The notes: generated by a model from the letters alone, not told the origin. A DNA stretch of 64,000 nt from Lonepinella sp051851555 (GCF_051851555.1 NZ_JBPDVH010000006.1:62001-126000), one strand, 5' to 3'; shown: positions 24,240-33,277, numbered from the stretch's first letter. Made by a program: numbers and translations.

Positions 24240-25058
24240 TTAGGTTAACGAAAATTGTAAAAATTCGACAAAATGATCCGCCCAATGTTTTTCATGGTGG
24301 ATCTCATTCGCCATGATACGTAAACAGAGATTATCGACAGGGTGGCCAGTTCTGATTAAGGATTGATAATAACGCAAGCTGCAATCAATATAGGATTGGC
24401 TCATATTGGAAATATATTGCGCATCAGCGTCGTCGCCCTCATTGGTCCCCACCTGAATAAACACACGGCTAGCACGATCAATCGGATTGTGATGGGTGAA
24501 ATGCAGAAAATCCCCCTCACAAAACCACGAGGCCAAGGAAAATACCCCTAAATGTCCAAAAATATGTGGATAAGCGGAACCCATATAAGCGGTAATAATC
24601 CCTCCCATGGAACTGCCTGCCAATAAGGTATGTTCACGTTCGGGTTTAGTGCGATAATGTTGATCAATAAAAGGTTTGACGGTATTTACCACCCAATCTC
24701 CATATTCACCGCCTTTTCCCCCCGTTTGACGAGCTTGTTCGGTAAAACCAACGCTGGCTTGCCAAGGGGAATATTCATCTAGTCTGTCTGAACCAGCGTT
24801 GTCTATGCCAACAATGATTAATTTGGGAAATTCTTTATGTTTTTTGATGGTCGGAATAATTTTCCAAGAATAGCCAGAATAAGATTCTTTGCTATAAAAT
24901 ACATTTTGGCCGTCGTGCATATACACCACAGGATAATGCTGCCATTGATCTTTGTGATAGCCTTTCGGTAGTAACACACGCACACGGCGGTGATGATCGT
25001 AATAGGGAACATATAAAAAATGTTCTTCCATTTTTAAATAAAAGCGTTCCGAAACCAT
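24240..25058 (-). CDS. Esterase (enterochelin-esterase/esterase-D-like alpha/beta hydrolase)
   Basis: The 272-residue protein has VVYMHDGQNVF near residue 44-54, the nucleophile elbow GSSMGG with Ser150, and a C-terminal NEIHHEKHWADHF with the likely catalytic histidine. This layout is typical of the Fes/YbbA-like putative esterase family. No signal peptide is seen. It is transcribed towards the ATP-grasp/esterase pair, 58 bp from it, and may belong to the same pathway. Substrate unknown. Confidence 0.78.
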   Translation of the reverse strand: MVSERFYLKMEEHFLYVPYYDHHRRVRVLLPKGYHKDQWQHYPVVYMHDGQNVFYSKESYSGYSWKIIPTIKKHKEFPKLIIVGIDNAGSDRLDEYSPWQASVGFTEQARQTGGKGGEYGDWVVNTVKPFIDQHYRTKPEREHTLLAGSSMGGIITAYMGSAYPHIFGHLGVFSLASWFCEGDFLHFTHHNPIDRASRVFIQVGTNEGDDADAQYISNMSQSYIDCSLRYYQSLIRTGHPVDNLCLRIMANEIHHEKHWADHFVEFLQFSLT

Positions 25059-25105
25059 TTATTTTCCTTATATCTCAATATAAAAGTGCGGTTATTTTAA
25101 AACAA

Positions 25106-25133
25106 AAAAGAGAAGATGAGTATCTTCTCTTTT
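25106..25133 (-). terminator. Terminator of sdaA
   Basis: AAAAGAGAAGAT (25106-25117) pairs perfectly with ATCTTCTCTTTT (25122-25133) across a 4-base loop, 17 bp beyond the sdaA stop on the minus strand. Confidence 0.8.
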
Positions 25134-25149
25134 AGAAGTGATACATTTA

Positions 25150-26517
25150 TTAATCACAAACCACTTTAATCGCCAAGCCACCTTGTGATGTTTCACGGTA
25201 TTTGGAATTCATGTCCTTGCCCGTTTCATACATGGTTTCAATCACTTTGTCTAAGGTGACTCGTGGGTTAGTAGTACGGCGTAAGGCCATACGGCTTGCA
25301 TTAATTGCTTTCACAGATGCAATGGCATTACGTTCAATACAAGGCACTTGCACTTGCCCACCCACAGGGTCACAGGTTAAACCTAAATTATGCTCCATAG
25401 CAATTTCAGCGGCAATACAGACTTGCTCAGGGCTACCGCCTAGAATTTCCGCTAATCCAGCCGCAGCCATAGAACAAGCCACACCCACTTCGCCTTGGCA
25501 ACCGACTTCCGCCCCAGAGATAGAGGCATTCATTTTGTATAATGAACCAATCATGCCACAGGCCAGTAAATAGCGTTCAATAATTTCTTGGCTAATCGGA
25601 GAAATAAATTTCTCATAATAAGATAATACCGCCGGAATAATGCCACAAGCCCCATTGGTTGGCGCTGTCACCACACGACCGCCAGCTGCATTTTCTTCAT
25701 TCACGGCTAACGCATACATATTCACCCAGTCAATCACACGCATTGGATCATTGGATAAGTTCGTGTTGGCTTGTAACATACGGTACAAAGTTGCAGCACG
25801 TCTTGGCACTTTTAATGGGCCGGGTAAAATTCCCTCAGTATGTAATCCACGTTCAATACAGGCTTGCATGGTGTTCCACACACGAAGTAAATGTTGCTCC
25901 GTGGCTGCTTTACCGTTCAAGGCAATTTCATTTTCCATAGCAACGGTGGAGAACGCTAAACCATTTTCTTTGCAATGTTTTAAAATATCCACCGAATTTT
26001 GGTAAGGAAACGGAATTTCAATGTCCCGCTTTTCTTCTTGCCCAAAATGTTCTTCATCCACAATAAATCCACCGCCGATAGAATAGTAGGTTTTTTGGTA
26101 GATCACCTTGTTTTGTTCATCAAGTGCGGTGATTTTCATGCCATTTTCGTGTAATGACAAAAAAGTTTGATGAAACATCATATTTTCATCAAAATTAAAG
26201 ATCACCTTTTTTTGGCCTTGAGCAATCGGTAAGAGGGCGGTTTTCTTTAATTCGGCCACAAATCGAGGAATTAACTCAATGTCCACGTCATCTGGCAAAT
26301 AACCGGCTAATCCCATAATAATCGCCGTATCTGTATTATGGCCTCGACCTGTCATCGACAACGAACCATACACATCAACGTGAATTTTGCCCACTTGTTC
26401 AAATAATTGTTGGGAAAGCAAATCATCTACAAATTGCTTTCCTGCTTTCATTGGTCCCACGGTGTGTGAACTCGACGGACCAATGCCCACTTTAAACATA
26501 TCAAATACGCTAATCAT
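25150..26517 (-). CDS. sdaA: L-serine ammonia-lyase
   Basis: From the ATG at 26517 the protein has 455 residues (E. coli SdaA 454); a start 33 bp upstream adds residues not typical of the family. It deaminates L-serine to pyruvate and ammonia with a [4Fe-4S] cluster. Seen: MISVFDMFKVGIGPSSSHTV at the start, and the cysteine-containing motifs APTNGACGIIPA, GCQGEVGVACSMAAAG and LTCDPVGGQVQVPC. An AGAAG site precedes the ATG. It follows the serine transporter gene by 88 bp on the same strand, forming a serine-use module. Confidence 0.96.
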   Translation of the reverse strand: MISVFDMFKVGIGPSSSHTVGPMKAGKQFVDDLLSQQLFEQVGKIHVDVYGSLSMTGRGHNTDTAIIMGLAGYLPDDVDIELIPRFVAELKKTALLPIAQGQKKVIFNFDENMMFHQTFLSLHENGMKITALDEQNKVIYQKTYYSIGGGFIVDEEHFGQEEKRDIEIPFPYQNSVDILKHCKENGLAFSTVAMENEIALNGKAATEQHLLRVWNTMQACIERGLHTEGILPGPLKVPRRAATLYRMLQANTNLSNDPMRVIDWVNMYALAVNEENAAGGRVVTAPTNGACGIIPAVLSYYEKFISPISQEIIERYLLACGMIGSLYKMNASISGAEVGCQGEVGVACSMAAAGLAEILGGSPEQVCIAAEIAMEHNLGLTCDPVGGQVQVPCIERNAIASVKAINASRMALRRTTNPRVTLDKVIETMYETGKDMNSKYRETSQGGLAIKVVCD

Positions 26518-26605
26518 ATTATACTTCTTATAGAGTATTCCCTTTCTCATACCATGAAAAAGGGAATTTGATTATACAAAAAAGAGTGGCATTTTAGCTT
26601 AAATT

Positions 26606-27850
26606 CTAAAATAGTCCATAGACAACCGCAGAAATGGCAATTAATCCCATCACGGTGACAAAGATATTACTTAATTGACCTTGATAACGTTGCATTGCTG
26701 GCACTTTGCGAATTGCATACATCGGCATAATGAACAGGATCATCGCAATAATTGGACCACCTAAAGATTCAATTAGGCCTAAAATACTTGGGTTAATGAC
26801 GGCAACGCCCCAAAGGGTTAACAAGAAAAATACCGCAGTGCCATAATTGAGTTTTTTACGATTAATTTGTTTATTATCGGTCATTTTAATGTAAAGCCCT
26901 TCTAAACCCTCACGTGCGCCTAAATAGTGGCCGAAGAATGAGCTAGTAATCGCAAAGAATGCGACTAATGGGCCGAAGTAAGAGATATAAGGATTATCAA
27001 ATTTATTGGCTAAGAACGATAAAATACTGATATTTTCCGCTTTGGCTTGCGCTAATTCGGCAGGCGTTAACGTGAGAACACAGCTAAACACAAAGAACAT
27101 CACGAAAATTAATAACATGGTGGATGTGCCTTTTAAGGTTTTGCTCGCATATTTCTCAGCTAAAACTGGATCTTGGTATTCACGTTGTTGTGATTGTGAG
27201 AAAGCCGAAATGGCAGGCGAATGGTTAAAGGAGAACACCAATACGGGAATGGTAATCCACAATGTCGTGATAAAACCACTGGCGGTTGGCATTTCTTGCA
27301 GCATGGAGCCATTCCATTCTGGAATTAAATAAACGGACAAGGCAAATAGAATGAGAACCAATGGATAGACTAACCATTCGGTGAGTTTTAACATCACCCG
27401 TTCATTCATTAACATCACTGAAATTAACACGGCAATTAACACAAGAGAAAGTAATGCTCGGTTAGGCGATGCCATGCCTAATTGATGGACTATAAAGGAA
27501 TCCACCGTGTTGGTAATACCGTTACCATAAATTAATAAAATCGGAAAAATGGCAAAGAAATACAATAAAGTAATTAATTTCCCTGCGGTTTTTCCAAAGT
27601 GTTCTTCTACGACTTCGGTAATATCGCTCCCTGGTTTAGCAGACGACAAAACAAAACGAGATAAACCACGGTGTGCCAAATAAGTCATTGGCCCGACTAA
27701 AATGGCCATAATCACTAATGGCCAGAAACCGGCACGACCCGCATTAATCGGTAAAAATAATACGCCCGCACCCACAGCGGTACCAAATAAGTTAATCATC
27801 CAAGCGATGTTAAATTTCGTCCATTTTGTAGACGGTTGATTTGAAGACAT
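26606..27850 (-). CDS. sdaC: Serine/proton symporter of the HAAAP family
   Basis: The 414-residue inner-membrane protein has about eleven hydrophobic segments and starts in the HAAAP pattern, NIAWMINLFGTAVGAGVLFL; it also shows FSFNHSPAISAFSQSQ. E. coli SdaC (429 residues) imports serine with protons. Being directly upstream of sdaA supports serine as substrate. A CRP-like half-site lies about 95 bp upstream of the ATG. Confidence 0.92.
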   Translation of the reverse strand: MSSNQPSTKWTKFNIAWMINLFGTAVGAGVLFLPINAGRAGFWPLVIMAILVGPMTYLAHRGLSRFVLSSAKPGSDITEVVEEHFGKTAGKLITLLYFFAIFPILLIYGNGITNTVDSFIVHQLGMASPNRALLSLVLIAVLISVMLMNERVMLKLTEWLVYPLVLILFALSVYLIPEWNGSMLQEMPTASGFITTLWITIPVLVFSFNHSPAISAFSQSQQREYQDPVLAEKYASKTLKGTSTMLLIFVMFFVFSCVLTLTPAELAQAKAENISILSFLANKFDNPYISYFGPLVAFFAITSSFFGHYLGAREGLEGLYIKMTDNKQINRKKLNYGTAVFFLLTLWGVAVINPSILGLIESLGGPIIAMILFIMPMYAIRKVPAMQRYQGQLSNIFVTVMGLIAISAVVYGLF

Positions 27851-27941
27851 ATGTACTCCTTGGTCTTGTTATAATTGTTATTAAAATAAAATCCGTGCGT
27901 ATAATATGCCGAAGATTAAGGAATTTCAAAAATAAATATCA

Positions 27942-27963
27942 AAAATGTGATCTAGTTAAAAGA
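27942..27963 (-). promoter_or_regulatory. Possible CRP site upstream of sdaC
   Basis: AAATGTGATCTAGTTAAAAGAT has one perfect CRP half (TGTGA) and a poor second half. It is about 100 bp upstream of the sdaC start. Catabolite control of serine use would be reasonable, but the site is weak. Confidence 0.4.
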
Positions 27964-28032
27964 TTTATATGCTATTTGTCTAAATTTTTAACAGAATAAA
28001 AACAAAGTGGGGAATAGGCAGTCAAATAAAGC

Positions 28033-28061
28033 AAAAAAGCTTGGAAAAACCAAGCTTTTTT
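28033..28061 (-). terminator. Terminator of the rpsP-rimM-trmD-rplS operon
   Basis: AAAAAAGCTTGG (28033-28044) and CCAAGCTTTTTT (28050-28061) form a 12-bp perfect stem with an AAAAA loop. It follows the rplS stop on the minus strand. Confidence 0.9.
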
Positions 28062-28088
28062 GCTATTTGCCGTGCAATAATTCTACAA

Positions 28089-28439
28089 TTATGCACCCAA
28101 ACGTTCTTTAATACGTGCAGATTTACCTGAACGTTCACGTAAGTAGTAAAGTTTCGCTTTACGTACCGCACCTTTACGTTTCACAGCAATGCTGTCAATC
28201 GCTGGTGAGTGAGTTTGGAAAACACGTTCAACGCCAGTACCGTTTGATACTTTACGTAAGGTAAATGCACTGTGCAAGCCACGGTTACGAATTGCAATAA
28301 CCACGCCTTCGAATGCTTGCAAACGTTTTTTAGAACCTTCAACAACCCATACTTTCACTTCTAATGTGTCACCTGGACGGAAGCTAGGGATGTTTTGTTT
28401 TAATTGTTCATCTTCAAGTTGTTTAATGATGTTGCTCAT
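28089..28439 (-). CDS. rplS: 50S ribosomal protein L19
   Basis: The 116-residue protein starts MSNIIKQLEDEQLKQNIPSF and contains the L19 signature KRKGAVRKAKLYYLRERSGK. L19 lies at the 30S-50S interface. It is the last gene of the rpsP-rimM-trmD-rplS operon, 35 bp after trmD, and is followed by a strong terminator. Length matches E. coli (115). Confidence 0.98.
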   Translation of the reverse strand: MSNIIKQLEDEQLKQNIPSFRPGDTLEVKVWVVEGSKKRLQAFEGVVIAIRNRGLHSAFTLRKVSNGTGVERVFQTHSPAIDSIAVKRKGAVRKAKLYYLRERSGKSARIKERLGA

Positions 28440-28474
28440 TTTTGTAAACCTTTTTTAATACTAGAATTAACTGA

Positions 28475-29230
28475 TTAAGCTTGCTCTTTTTTAATTTGAG
28501 CGAGCAATTTTTTTTGTTCGTCAGTCAGAGCTAGTTTTTCCAGTAGCTCAGGGCGTCTTAACCACGTTCGCTCAAGGGATTGTTTCAATCGCCATTTGCG
28601 AATTTCTTCGTGGTGACCCGACATCAGTATGGGTGGTACAGTAAGCCCGTCTAACACCTCTGGCCGAGTATAATGTGGGCAATCCAATAACCCTGTGGCA
28701 AAGGAATCTTCCTCTGCGGAGGCTTGTTTGCCTAATACCCCGGGAATAAATCTTGCAACGGCATCAATTAATGCCATTGCAGGCAATTCCCCGCCAGTAA
28801 GAACATAATCGCCGATTGACCATTCTTCATCAATTTCGGTTTGAATCAATCGTTCATCAATGCCCTCGTAACGACCACACACTAAAATGAGTTGTTCATT
28901 TTGTGCCAGTTCTTTTACGCCAGCTTGATCCAATTTACGTCCTTGCGGTGACAAGTAAATCACTTTTGCCTTGTGACCGCTCTTGTGATGTGCTTTCGCC
29001 TGTTGTTTGGCTTGATGAATGGCATCCCGTAAAGGCTGCACCATCATCAACATTCCCGGCCCACCGCCATAAGGGCGGTCGTCTACGGTATGGTGTTTAT
29101 CCCAAGTAAAATCCCTCGGATTCACACATTGCACATCCAGCAAATGCTGTTTGACTGCTCGACCTGTTACCCCAAATTCTGTAATTGCTTTAAACATGTC
29201 GGGAAACAGGGTGACGATCCCTATAAACAT
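28475..29230 (-). CDS. trmD: tRNA (guanine-37-N1)-methyltransferase
   Basis: The 251-residue SPOUT-class enzyme methylates G37 of tRNAs that read codons starting with C, preventing frameshifts. It starts MFIGIVTLFPDMFKAITEFG; the knot region holds VCGRYEGIDERLI and SIGDYVLTGGELPAMALIDA, the SAM-binding trefoil. The C-terminal domain ends in LLAQIKKEQA. Operon position between rimM and rplS. Confidence 0.98.
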   Translation of the reverse strand: MFIGIVTLFPDMFKAITEFGVTGRAVKQHLLDVQCVNPRDFTWDKHHTVDDRPYGGGPGMLMMVQPLRDAIHQAKQQAKAHHKSGHKAKVIYLSPQGRKLDQAGVKELAQNEQLILVCGRYEGIDERLIQTEIDEEWSIGDYVLTGGELPAMALIDAVARFIPGVLGKQASAEEDSFATGLLDCPHYTRPEVLDGLTVPPILMSGHHEEIRKWRLKQSLERTWLRRPELLEKLALTDEQKKLLAQIKKEQA

Positions 29231-29278
29231 AAATTTCCCCGAGAGTTACTACTTAAAAGCGCCACAGCATACCTGAGA

Positions 29279-29815
29279 TTAGAAACCTGCGTCCCAATCC
29301 ACTTCTATCGTCTTTGTGGTGAGATCGACTCTTTTAACTACTTGTTCATACAAAAACGGGATTAACCGTTCTTGTTTGCCGAACGCATCTTTGCTATTGG
29401 CTCGGACCACCAACACATCATTAGAACCGGTCTCCATCATTTCTGTCACGGCCCCCATGGCGTAACCTTGTAAATTGACCACTTGGCAACCGATCAAATC
29501 GTGCCAATAATAATCGCCATCTTCCAATTCAGGAAAAACAGACAAATCTACGCCAATTTCCACATTCGCCAAGGTTTGTGCCATTTCTCGATCGTCAATA
29601 TTTTTCAATTTCACGATCAATTCATGATTATGATGTTTCCAACTTTCTAATTCGGTAGGTTGCCATTGCCCCTTGATTTTTAAATACCAAGGTTGATAGC
29701 TAAAAATGTTTTCAGCGGATTCGGTGGAGGAATAAATACGCAACCAACCACGAATACCGTAAGTCGAGCCGAGTTTTCCGACTACTTCAATACGTTGTTC
29801 ATTGTGTTGTGTCAT
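29279..29815 (-). CDS. rimM: 16S rRNA processing protein RimM
   Basis: The protein (178 residues from the ATG at 29815) has the RimM N-terminal barrel (VVGKLGSTYGIRGWLRIYSS) and C-terminal PRC-barrel (YYWHDLIGCQVVNLQG and DVLVVRA). It assists maturation of the 30S head together with S19. A GTG 9 bp earlier is possible, but the AGGTGA site is spaced 5 bp from the ATG at 29815. Operon neighbours are rpsP and trmD, as in E. coli. Confidence 0.96.
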   Translation of the reverse strand: MTQHNEQRIEVVGKLGSTYGIRGWLRIYSSTESAENIFSYQPWYLKIKGQWQPTELESWKHHNHELIVKLKNIDDREMAQTLANVEIGVDLSVFPELEDGDYYWHDLIGCQVVNLQGYAMGAVTEMMETGSNDVLVVRANSKDAFGKQERLIPFLYEQVVKRVDLTTKTIEVDWDAGF

Positions 29816-29843
29816 ATTTATCACCTATACTCAAATCGTTTAA

Positions 29844-30092
29844 TTACGCTGCTTTTTGTGCTTCTTTTACTAAAGAAGAAACACGATCAGACAGGCTTGC
29901 ACCTTTTTCTAACCACGCATTAACACGGTCTAAATCTAAACGTAAACGTTCAGCGTTACCAGTTGCTAATGGGTTGAAAAAGCCTACACGCTCAATAAAA
30001 CGACCGTCACGTGGTGAACGGCTGTCAGCGACAACGATTTGATAAAATGGGCGTTTTTTAGCTCCGCCACGAGATAAACGAATGGTTACCAT
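29844..30092 (-). CDS. rpsP: 30S ribosomal protein S16
   Basis: The 82-residue product reads MVTIRLSRGGAKKRPFYQIV at its start and contains RFIERVGFFNPLA, both S16 signatures. S16 stabilises the 30S body during assembly. It is first in the operon with rimM, trmD and rplS. An AGAGGAAGG site precedes the ATG. A clear promoter lies about 95 bp upstream. Confidence 0.98.
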   Translation of the reverse strand: MVTIRLSRGGAKKRPFYQIVVADSRSPRDGRFIERVGFFNPLATGNAERLRLDLDRVNAWLEKGASLSDRVSSLVKEAQKAA

Positions 30093-30123
30093 AACCTTCC
30101 TCTAATGTTTAATAATAAAAGAA

Positions 30124-30146
30124 ATTCCGTATCGAAGGCACGGAAT
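30124..30146 (-). promoter_or_regulatory. Hairpin in the rpsP leader
   Basis: ATTCCGT (30124-30130) and ACGGAAT (30140-30146) form a perfect 7-bp stem in the about 90-base untranslated leader of rpsP. There is no T run directly behind it on the minus strand, so it is not a simple terminator. It may affect mRNA stability or translation of S16. Confidence 0.4.
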
Positions 30147-30187
30147 ACTTACTTTTTTCTCTGTATATATAGACAAAAAGCCCAAGG

Positions 30188-30215
30188 ATTATACATTTTT
30201 TTAGCAAAAAAGCAA
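30188..30215 (-). promoter_or_regulatory. Promoter of the rpsP operon
   Basis: On the minus strand TTGCTT (30215-30210) and TATAAT (30193-30188) lie 16 bp apart. The predicted transcript begins about 90 bases before the rpsP ATG. Confidence 0.65.
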
Positions 30216-30236
30216 GGAAAAATACAGAGACGGTAG

Positions 30237-30285
30237 TCCCCCGTACTTGCATATGGGGTTAAGCACATTACGCCACGTTGTGGCT
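30237..30285. repeat. Dispersed palindromic repeat, copy A
   Basis: This about 49-bp segment (CCCCGTACTTGCATATGGGG, then TTAAGCA, then CGCCACGTTGTGGC) has a close copy in reverse orientation at 63224-63273. Both contain two short hairpins, one based on CCCC...GGGG and one on CCAC...GTGG. It lies between rpsP and the divergent heptosyltransferase gene. It resembles a REP-type intergenic repeat. Confidence 0.65.
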
Positions 30286-30337
30286 TGCTGCTTTATTTAG
30301 GGTTATAATGACCCAAACAATTTTTTAGGAAAGCCTT

Positions 30338-31366
30338 ATGCAAAATTTACTTGTCATTCGTAATGATAAAATTGGTGATTTTATGCTGATTTTCCCCGCA
30401 TTAGCGTTAATCAAACAATCTGATCCAGATATCAATATTACCGCTTTAGTCCCACATTACACCGCTCCGTTAGCGGAACTTTGTCCTTATATTGATGATG
30501 TCATCATTGACAGTCAAAATAAAAAAAACGCCGCCGATTTTCACCGCACTTTGAATCAAATTAAGGCTGTCCAATTTGATGCGGTGATTAGTTTCGTGTC
30601 CGACTGGTATAACGCCAAACTCACTTGGCAATCTGGCATTAAATATCGCCTTGCGCCCGCCACCAAGTTATTTCAATTTTTGTATAATCATCGCCTTACC
30701 CAACGTCGTTCCCGTTCGGAAAAGGCCGAGTTTGAATATAATTTGGATTTGGCTCGCCAATTTTTGGTCGATCATCACCTTTCCCCAATCGAGCCTCAAC
30801 CGCCTTATTTAACCTTAGATCAAACTGCGGTGCAAAATCAGCGACTTTTATTAAGCAGACAATTTAATCTCGACCTCAATAAAAAATGGCTATTTGTGCA
30901 TAGTGGCACGGGGGGATCGGCAAACAGTTTATCGTTGAATCAGTATGAGGCGTTAATCAAGGGCATTTTAGCCGAGTTTGATTGCCATATTGTGTTAACC
31001 GCAGGCCCAAATGAAAGTGAAAAAGCGCACCAGCTGGCCCGCATGGTCAATGATGATCATGTGGTTATTTATGATAAAAATAATGGTCTACAAGATTTCA
31101 CTTATTCTTTAGCTTGTGCCGATTTATTTATAGCGGGTTCTACGGGGCCGTTGCATATTTGTGGGGCGTTGAATATTCCAACCATTGGATTTTATCCAAG
31201 CCGTTTATCCGCCATTCCACGCCGTTGGCGACCAATTAATCAAGCAGAACACCATATTGCTTTTTGTCCACCGTTTAGAAAAGACGTTGAAAAGAATTTG
31301 ACGGTGATTCCGATTTCGGATTGTTTACGAGAGATTATTCCGTTTATTCAAACGCAATGGCAATAA
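30338..31366 (+). CDS. Glycosyltransferase family 9 (heptosyltransferase-like)
   Basis: The 342-residue protein starts LLVIRNDKIGDFMLIFPALA, the typical N-terminal GT9 motif, and has LFVHSGTGGSANSLSL and ADLFIAGSTGPLHICGALN in the nucleotide-sugar-binding half. This family adds heptose (or related sugars) from ADP-heptose to the lipooligosaccharide inner core at the cytoplasmic face of the inner membrane. It is a single gene between rpsP and an AhpD-like gene. Which heptosyltransferase it is cannot be told from the sequence alone. Confidence 0.85.
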   Translation: MQNLLVIRNDKIGDFMLIFPALALIKQSDPDINITALVPHYTAPLAELCPYIDDVIIDSQNKKNAADFHRTLNQIKAVQFDAVISFVSDWYNAKLTWQSGIKYRLAPATKLFQFLYNHRLTQRRSRSEKAEFEYNLDLARQFLVDHHLSPIEPQPPYLTLDQTAVQNQRLLLSRQFNLDLNKKWLFVHSGTGGSANSLSLNQYEALIKGILAEFDCHIVLTAGPNESEKAHQLARMVNDDHVVIYDKNNGLQDFTYSLACADLFIAGSTGPLHICGALNIPTIGFYPSRLSAIPRRWRPINQAEHHIAFCPPFRKDVEKNLTVIPISDCLREIIPFIQTQWQ

Positions 31367-31371
31367 AAAAC

Positions 31372-31404
31372 AAATGCACCTTAATATAAAATCAAGGTGC
31401 ATTT
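31372..31404. terminator. Bidirectional terminator after the heptosyltransferase gene
   Basis: AAATGCACCTT (31372-31382) and AAGGTGCATTT (31394-31404) make an 11-bp perfect stem with an 11-base loop, ending in a long T-rich run. It lies between convergent genes. Confidence 0.82.
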
Positions 31405-31418
31405 TTTATTTTTTTGCG

Positions 31419-31757
31419 CTATTTCTGCTCGTTAAAGGCTTCTAAAGCACGTAACGAATAGGTATAAGCCGCACCGGCATTTAAGGCAATGGCCATGGCT
31501 AACGCCGCAGAAACTTCTTCTTCCGTTGCTCCTGCTTTTACAGCATCAGCCGCATGCACTGAAATACAGCTCTCGCAACGAGTAGTCACTGCAACCGCTA
31601 AGGCGATTAACTCTCTGGTTTTCGCATCTAATACATTACCCTCCGCCGCTGCCGCACCTAATGCCGCATAGGCTTGTAACATTTTTGGTTGTTTTTTACC
31701 TAATTCACCAAAAGATTTTTTAACATGGGAAGTATGGGCTTTCCAATCTGTAAACAT
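31419..31757 (-). CDS. Carboxymuconolactone decarboxylase / AhpD-family protein
   Basis: The 112-residue protein has the AhpD-type redox motif CESCISVHAADAVKAGA (Cys-X-X-Cys followed by His), typical of small alkylhydroperoxidase-like proteins. These act as disulfide reductases or peroxidases with lipoyl or thiol partners. It lies 22 bp downstream of the glutathione reductase gene on the same strand, which suggests a joint role in thiol-based oxidant defence. Its direct substrate is unknown. Confidence 0.85.
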   Translation of the reverse strand: MFTDWKAHTSHVKKSFGELGKKQPKMLQAYAALGAAAAEGNVLDAKTRELIALAVAVTTRCESCISVHAADAVKAGATEEEVSAALAMAIALNAGAAYTYSLRALEAFNEQK

Positions 31758-31779
31758 AATAAATTCCTTCTTATATCAA

Positions 31780-33150
31780 TTAACGCATGGTGACAAATTC
31801 TTCGGAACCTGTCGGATGAATGGCGACGGTGTTATCAAAGTCTGCTTTGGTTGCCCCCATTTTAATGGCGACCGCAAAACCTTGAATCATTTCATCGACA
31901 CCAAAACCAATACCGTGTAAACCCACCACTTTTTCATCTTTGCCCACACAGACTAATTTCATGCGGCAAGGTTGACGATGTTGGGTAACAGCGGTGTACA
32001 TTGCGGTGAAAGATGATTTATAGACTTTCACATTTTCTTCGCCGTATTGAGCGATAGCTTGTGGCTCGGTTAAGCCAATGGTGCCGATAGGCGGATGGCT
32101 GAACACCACCGTTGGCACTAAATTATAATCTAAATGTTCGTTCGGTTTGTTGTTGAATAAACGTTCGGACAAACGGCGACCTGCCGCTACGGCCACTGGG
32201 GTTAATTCGATACCGCCCTCAATAATATCACCGACAGCATAGATGTTCGGTACATTGGTATTTTGGAATTTATCCACTTTGATAAACCCACGTTCGTTAG
32301 TGGCAACACCAGTAGCTTGTAAGTTAATCACATCTGTGGCAGGCTCACGACCGATTGCCCACACTAGACTTTCTACCGTGGTTTCACGTCCGTCTTTAAG
32401 TTTTAAGGTTAATGTCCCATCCGCATTTTTCACCACTTCTTCTGGTGTTGCTTGGGTATGTAATTGAATACCGTCTTGTGCTAATACTTCTAATAAGGTA
32501 TCCACGATTAAGGGATCTTGATTACGCAACGGTGCATGTTGACGCACAAATAAATGGCTTTCGACACCAAAGCTGTTAAAGACGCCAGCCAATTCAACGG
32601 CAATATAACCGGCTCCTACAATGGCAACAGATTTTGGTAATTCGTTTAATGCAAAGACGCCGTCAGACGTTATGCCGTATTCCGCCCCTTTCACCTTAGG
32701 AATACTTGGACGACCGCCGGTGGCAATTAAAATATGATCCGCTGTCACTTGTTCCGTTGAACCGTCAGCATAGCTCACTTCAATGGTTTTTGCGTCAACA
32801 AATTTCGCAAAACCGTTTAACACATCCACATTATTTTTACCTAACACATTGCCATAAGATGTGTGAATACGTCCAATATAGGCTTGACGGCTTTCCACTA
32901 ATTTTGAAAAATCGAATTTATTGACGCTGACATCAAAGCCATAATCTGGGGCATAATGATTAATCGCCTCGGCCACTTGTGCACCATAGAACATGACTTT
33001 CTTCGGTACACAACCCACATTGACGCAAGTACCGCCTAAGTGTTTTGCCTCAATAATGGCACATTTTTTGCCATAACTGGCCGCACGGTTAATGGATGCA
33101 ATACCGCCACTACCGCCACCGATAGCTAAATAATCATAATGTTTTGTCAT
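31780..33150 (-). CDS. gor: Glutathione-disulfide reductase
   Basis: The 456-residue flavoenzyme reduces glutathione disulfide with NADPH. FAD-binding AIGGGSGGIAS (9-19), redox cysteines C42 and C47 in GGTCVNVGCVPKK, the NADPH loop AIVGAGYIAVELAGVFNSFG, and the C-terminal HPTGSEEFVTMR with the catalytic histidine are all present. E. coli Gor is 450 residues. It heads a two-gene unit with the AhpD-like gene. Confidence 0.95.
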   Translation of the reverse strand: MTKHYDYLAIGGGSGGIASINRAASYGKKCAIIEAKHLGGTCVNVGCVPKKVMFYGAQVAEAINHYAPDYGFDVSVNKFDFSKLVESRQAYIGRIHTSYGNVLGKNNVDVLNGFAKFVDAKTIEVSYADGSTEQVTADHILIATGGRPSIPKVKGAEYGITSDGVFALNELPKSVAIVGAGYIAVELAGVFNSFGVESHLFVRQHAPLRNQDPLIVDTLLEVLAQDGIQLHTQATPEEVVKNADGTLTLKLKDGRETTVESLVWAIGREPATDVINLQATGVATNERGFIKVDKFQNTNVPNIYAVGDIIEGGIELTPVAVAAGRRLSERLFNNKPNEHLDYNLVPTVVFSHPPIGTIGLTEPQAIAQYGEENVKVYKSSFTAMYTAVTQHRQPCRMKLVCVGKDEKVVGLHGIGFGVDEMIQGFAVAIKMGATKADFDNTVAIHPTGSEEFVTMR

Positions 33151-33277
33151 AAGTGCTTTCCTTTCATTTTCTAAGGGGGAATAATCGGGTCATTCTGGCT
33201 AAAAATCGCCTAATAAGCAACCTGATTACATAAATTATTCTAATCGGTTTTATCAATATATAACGCTCAAATTGTAA

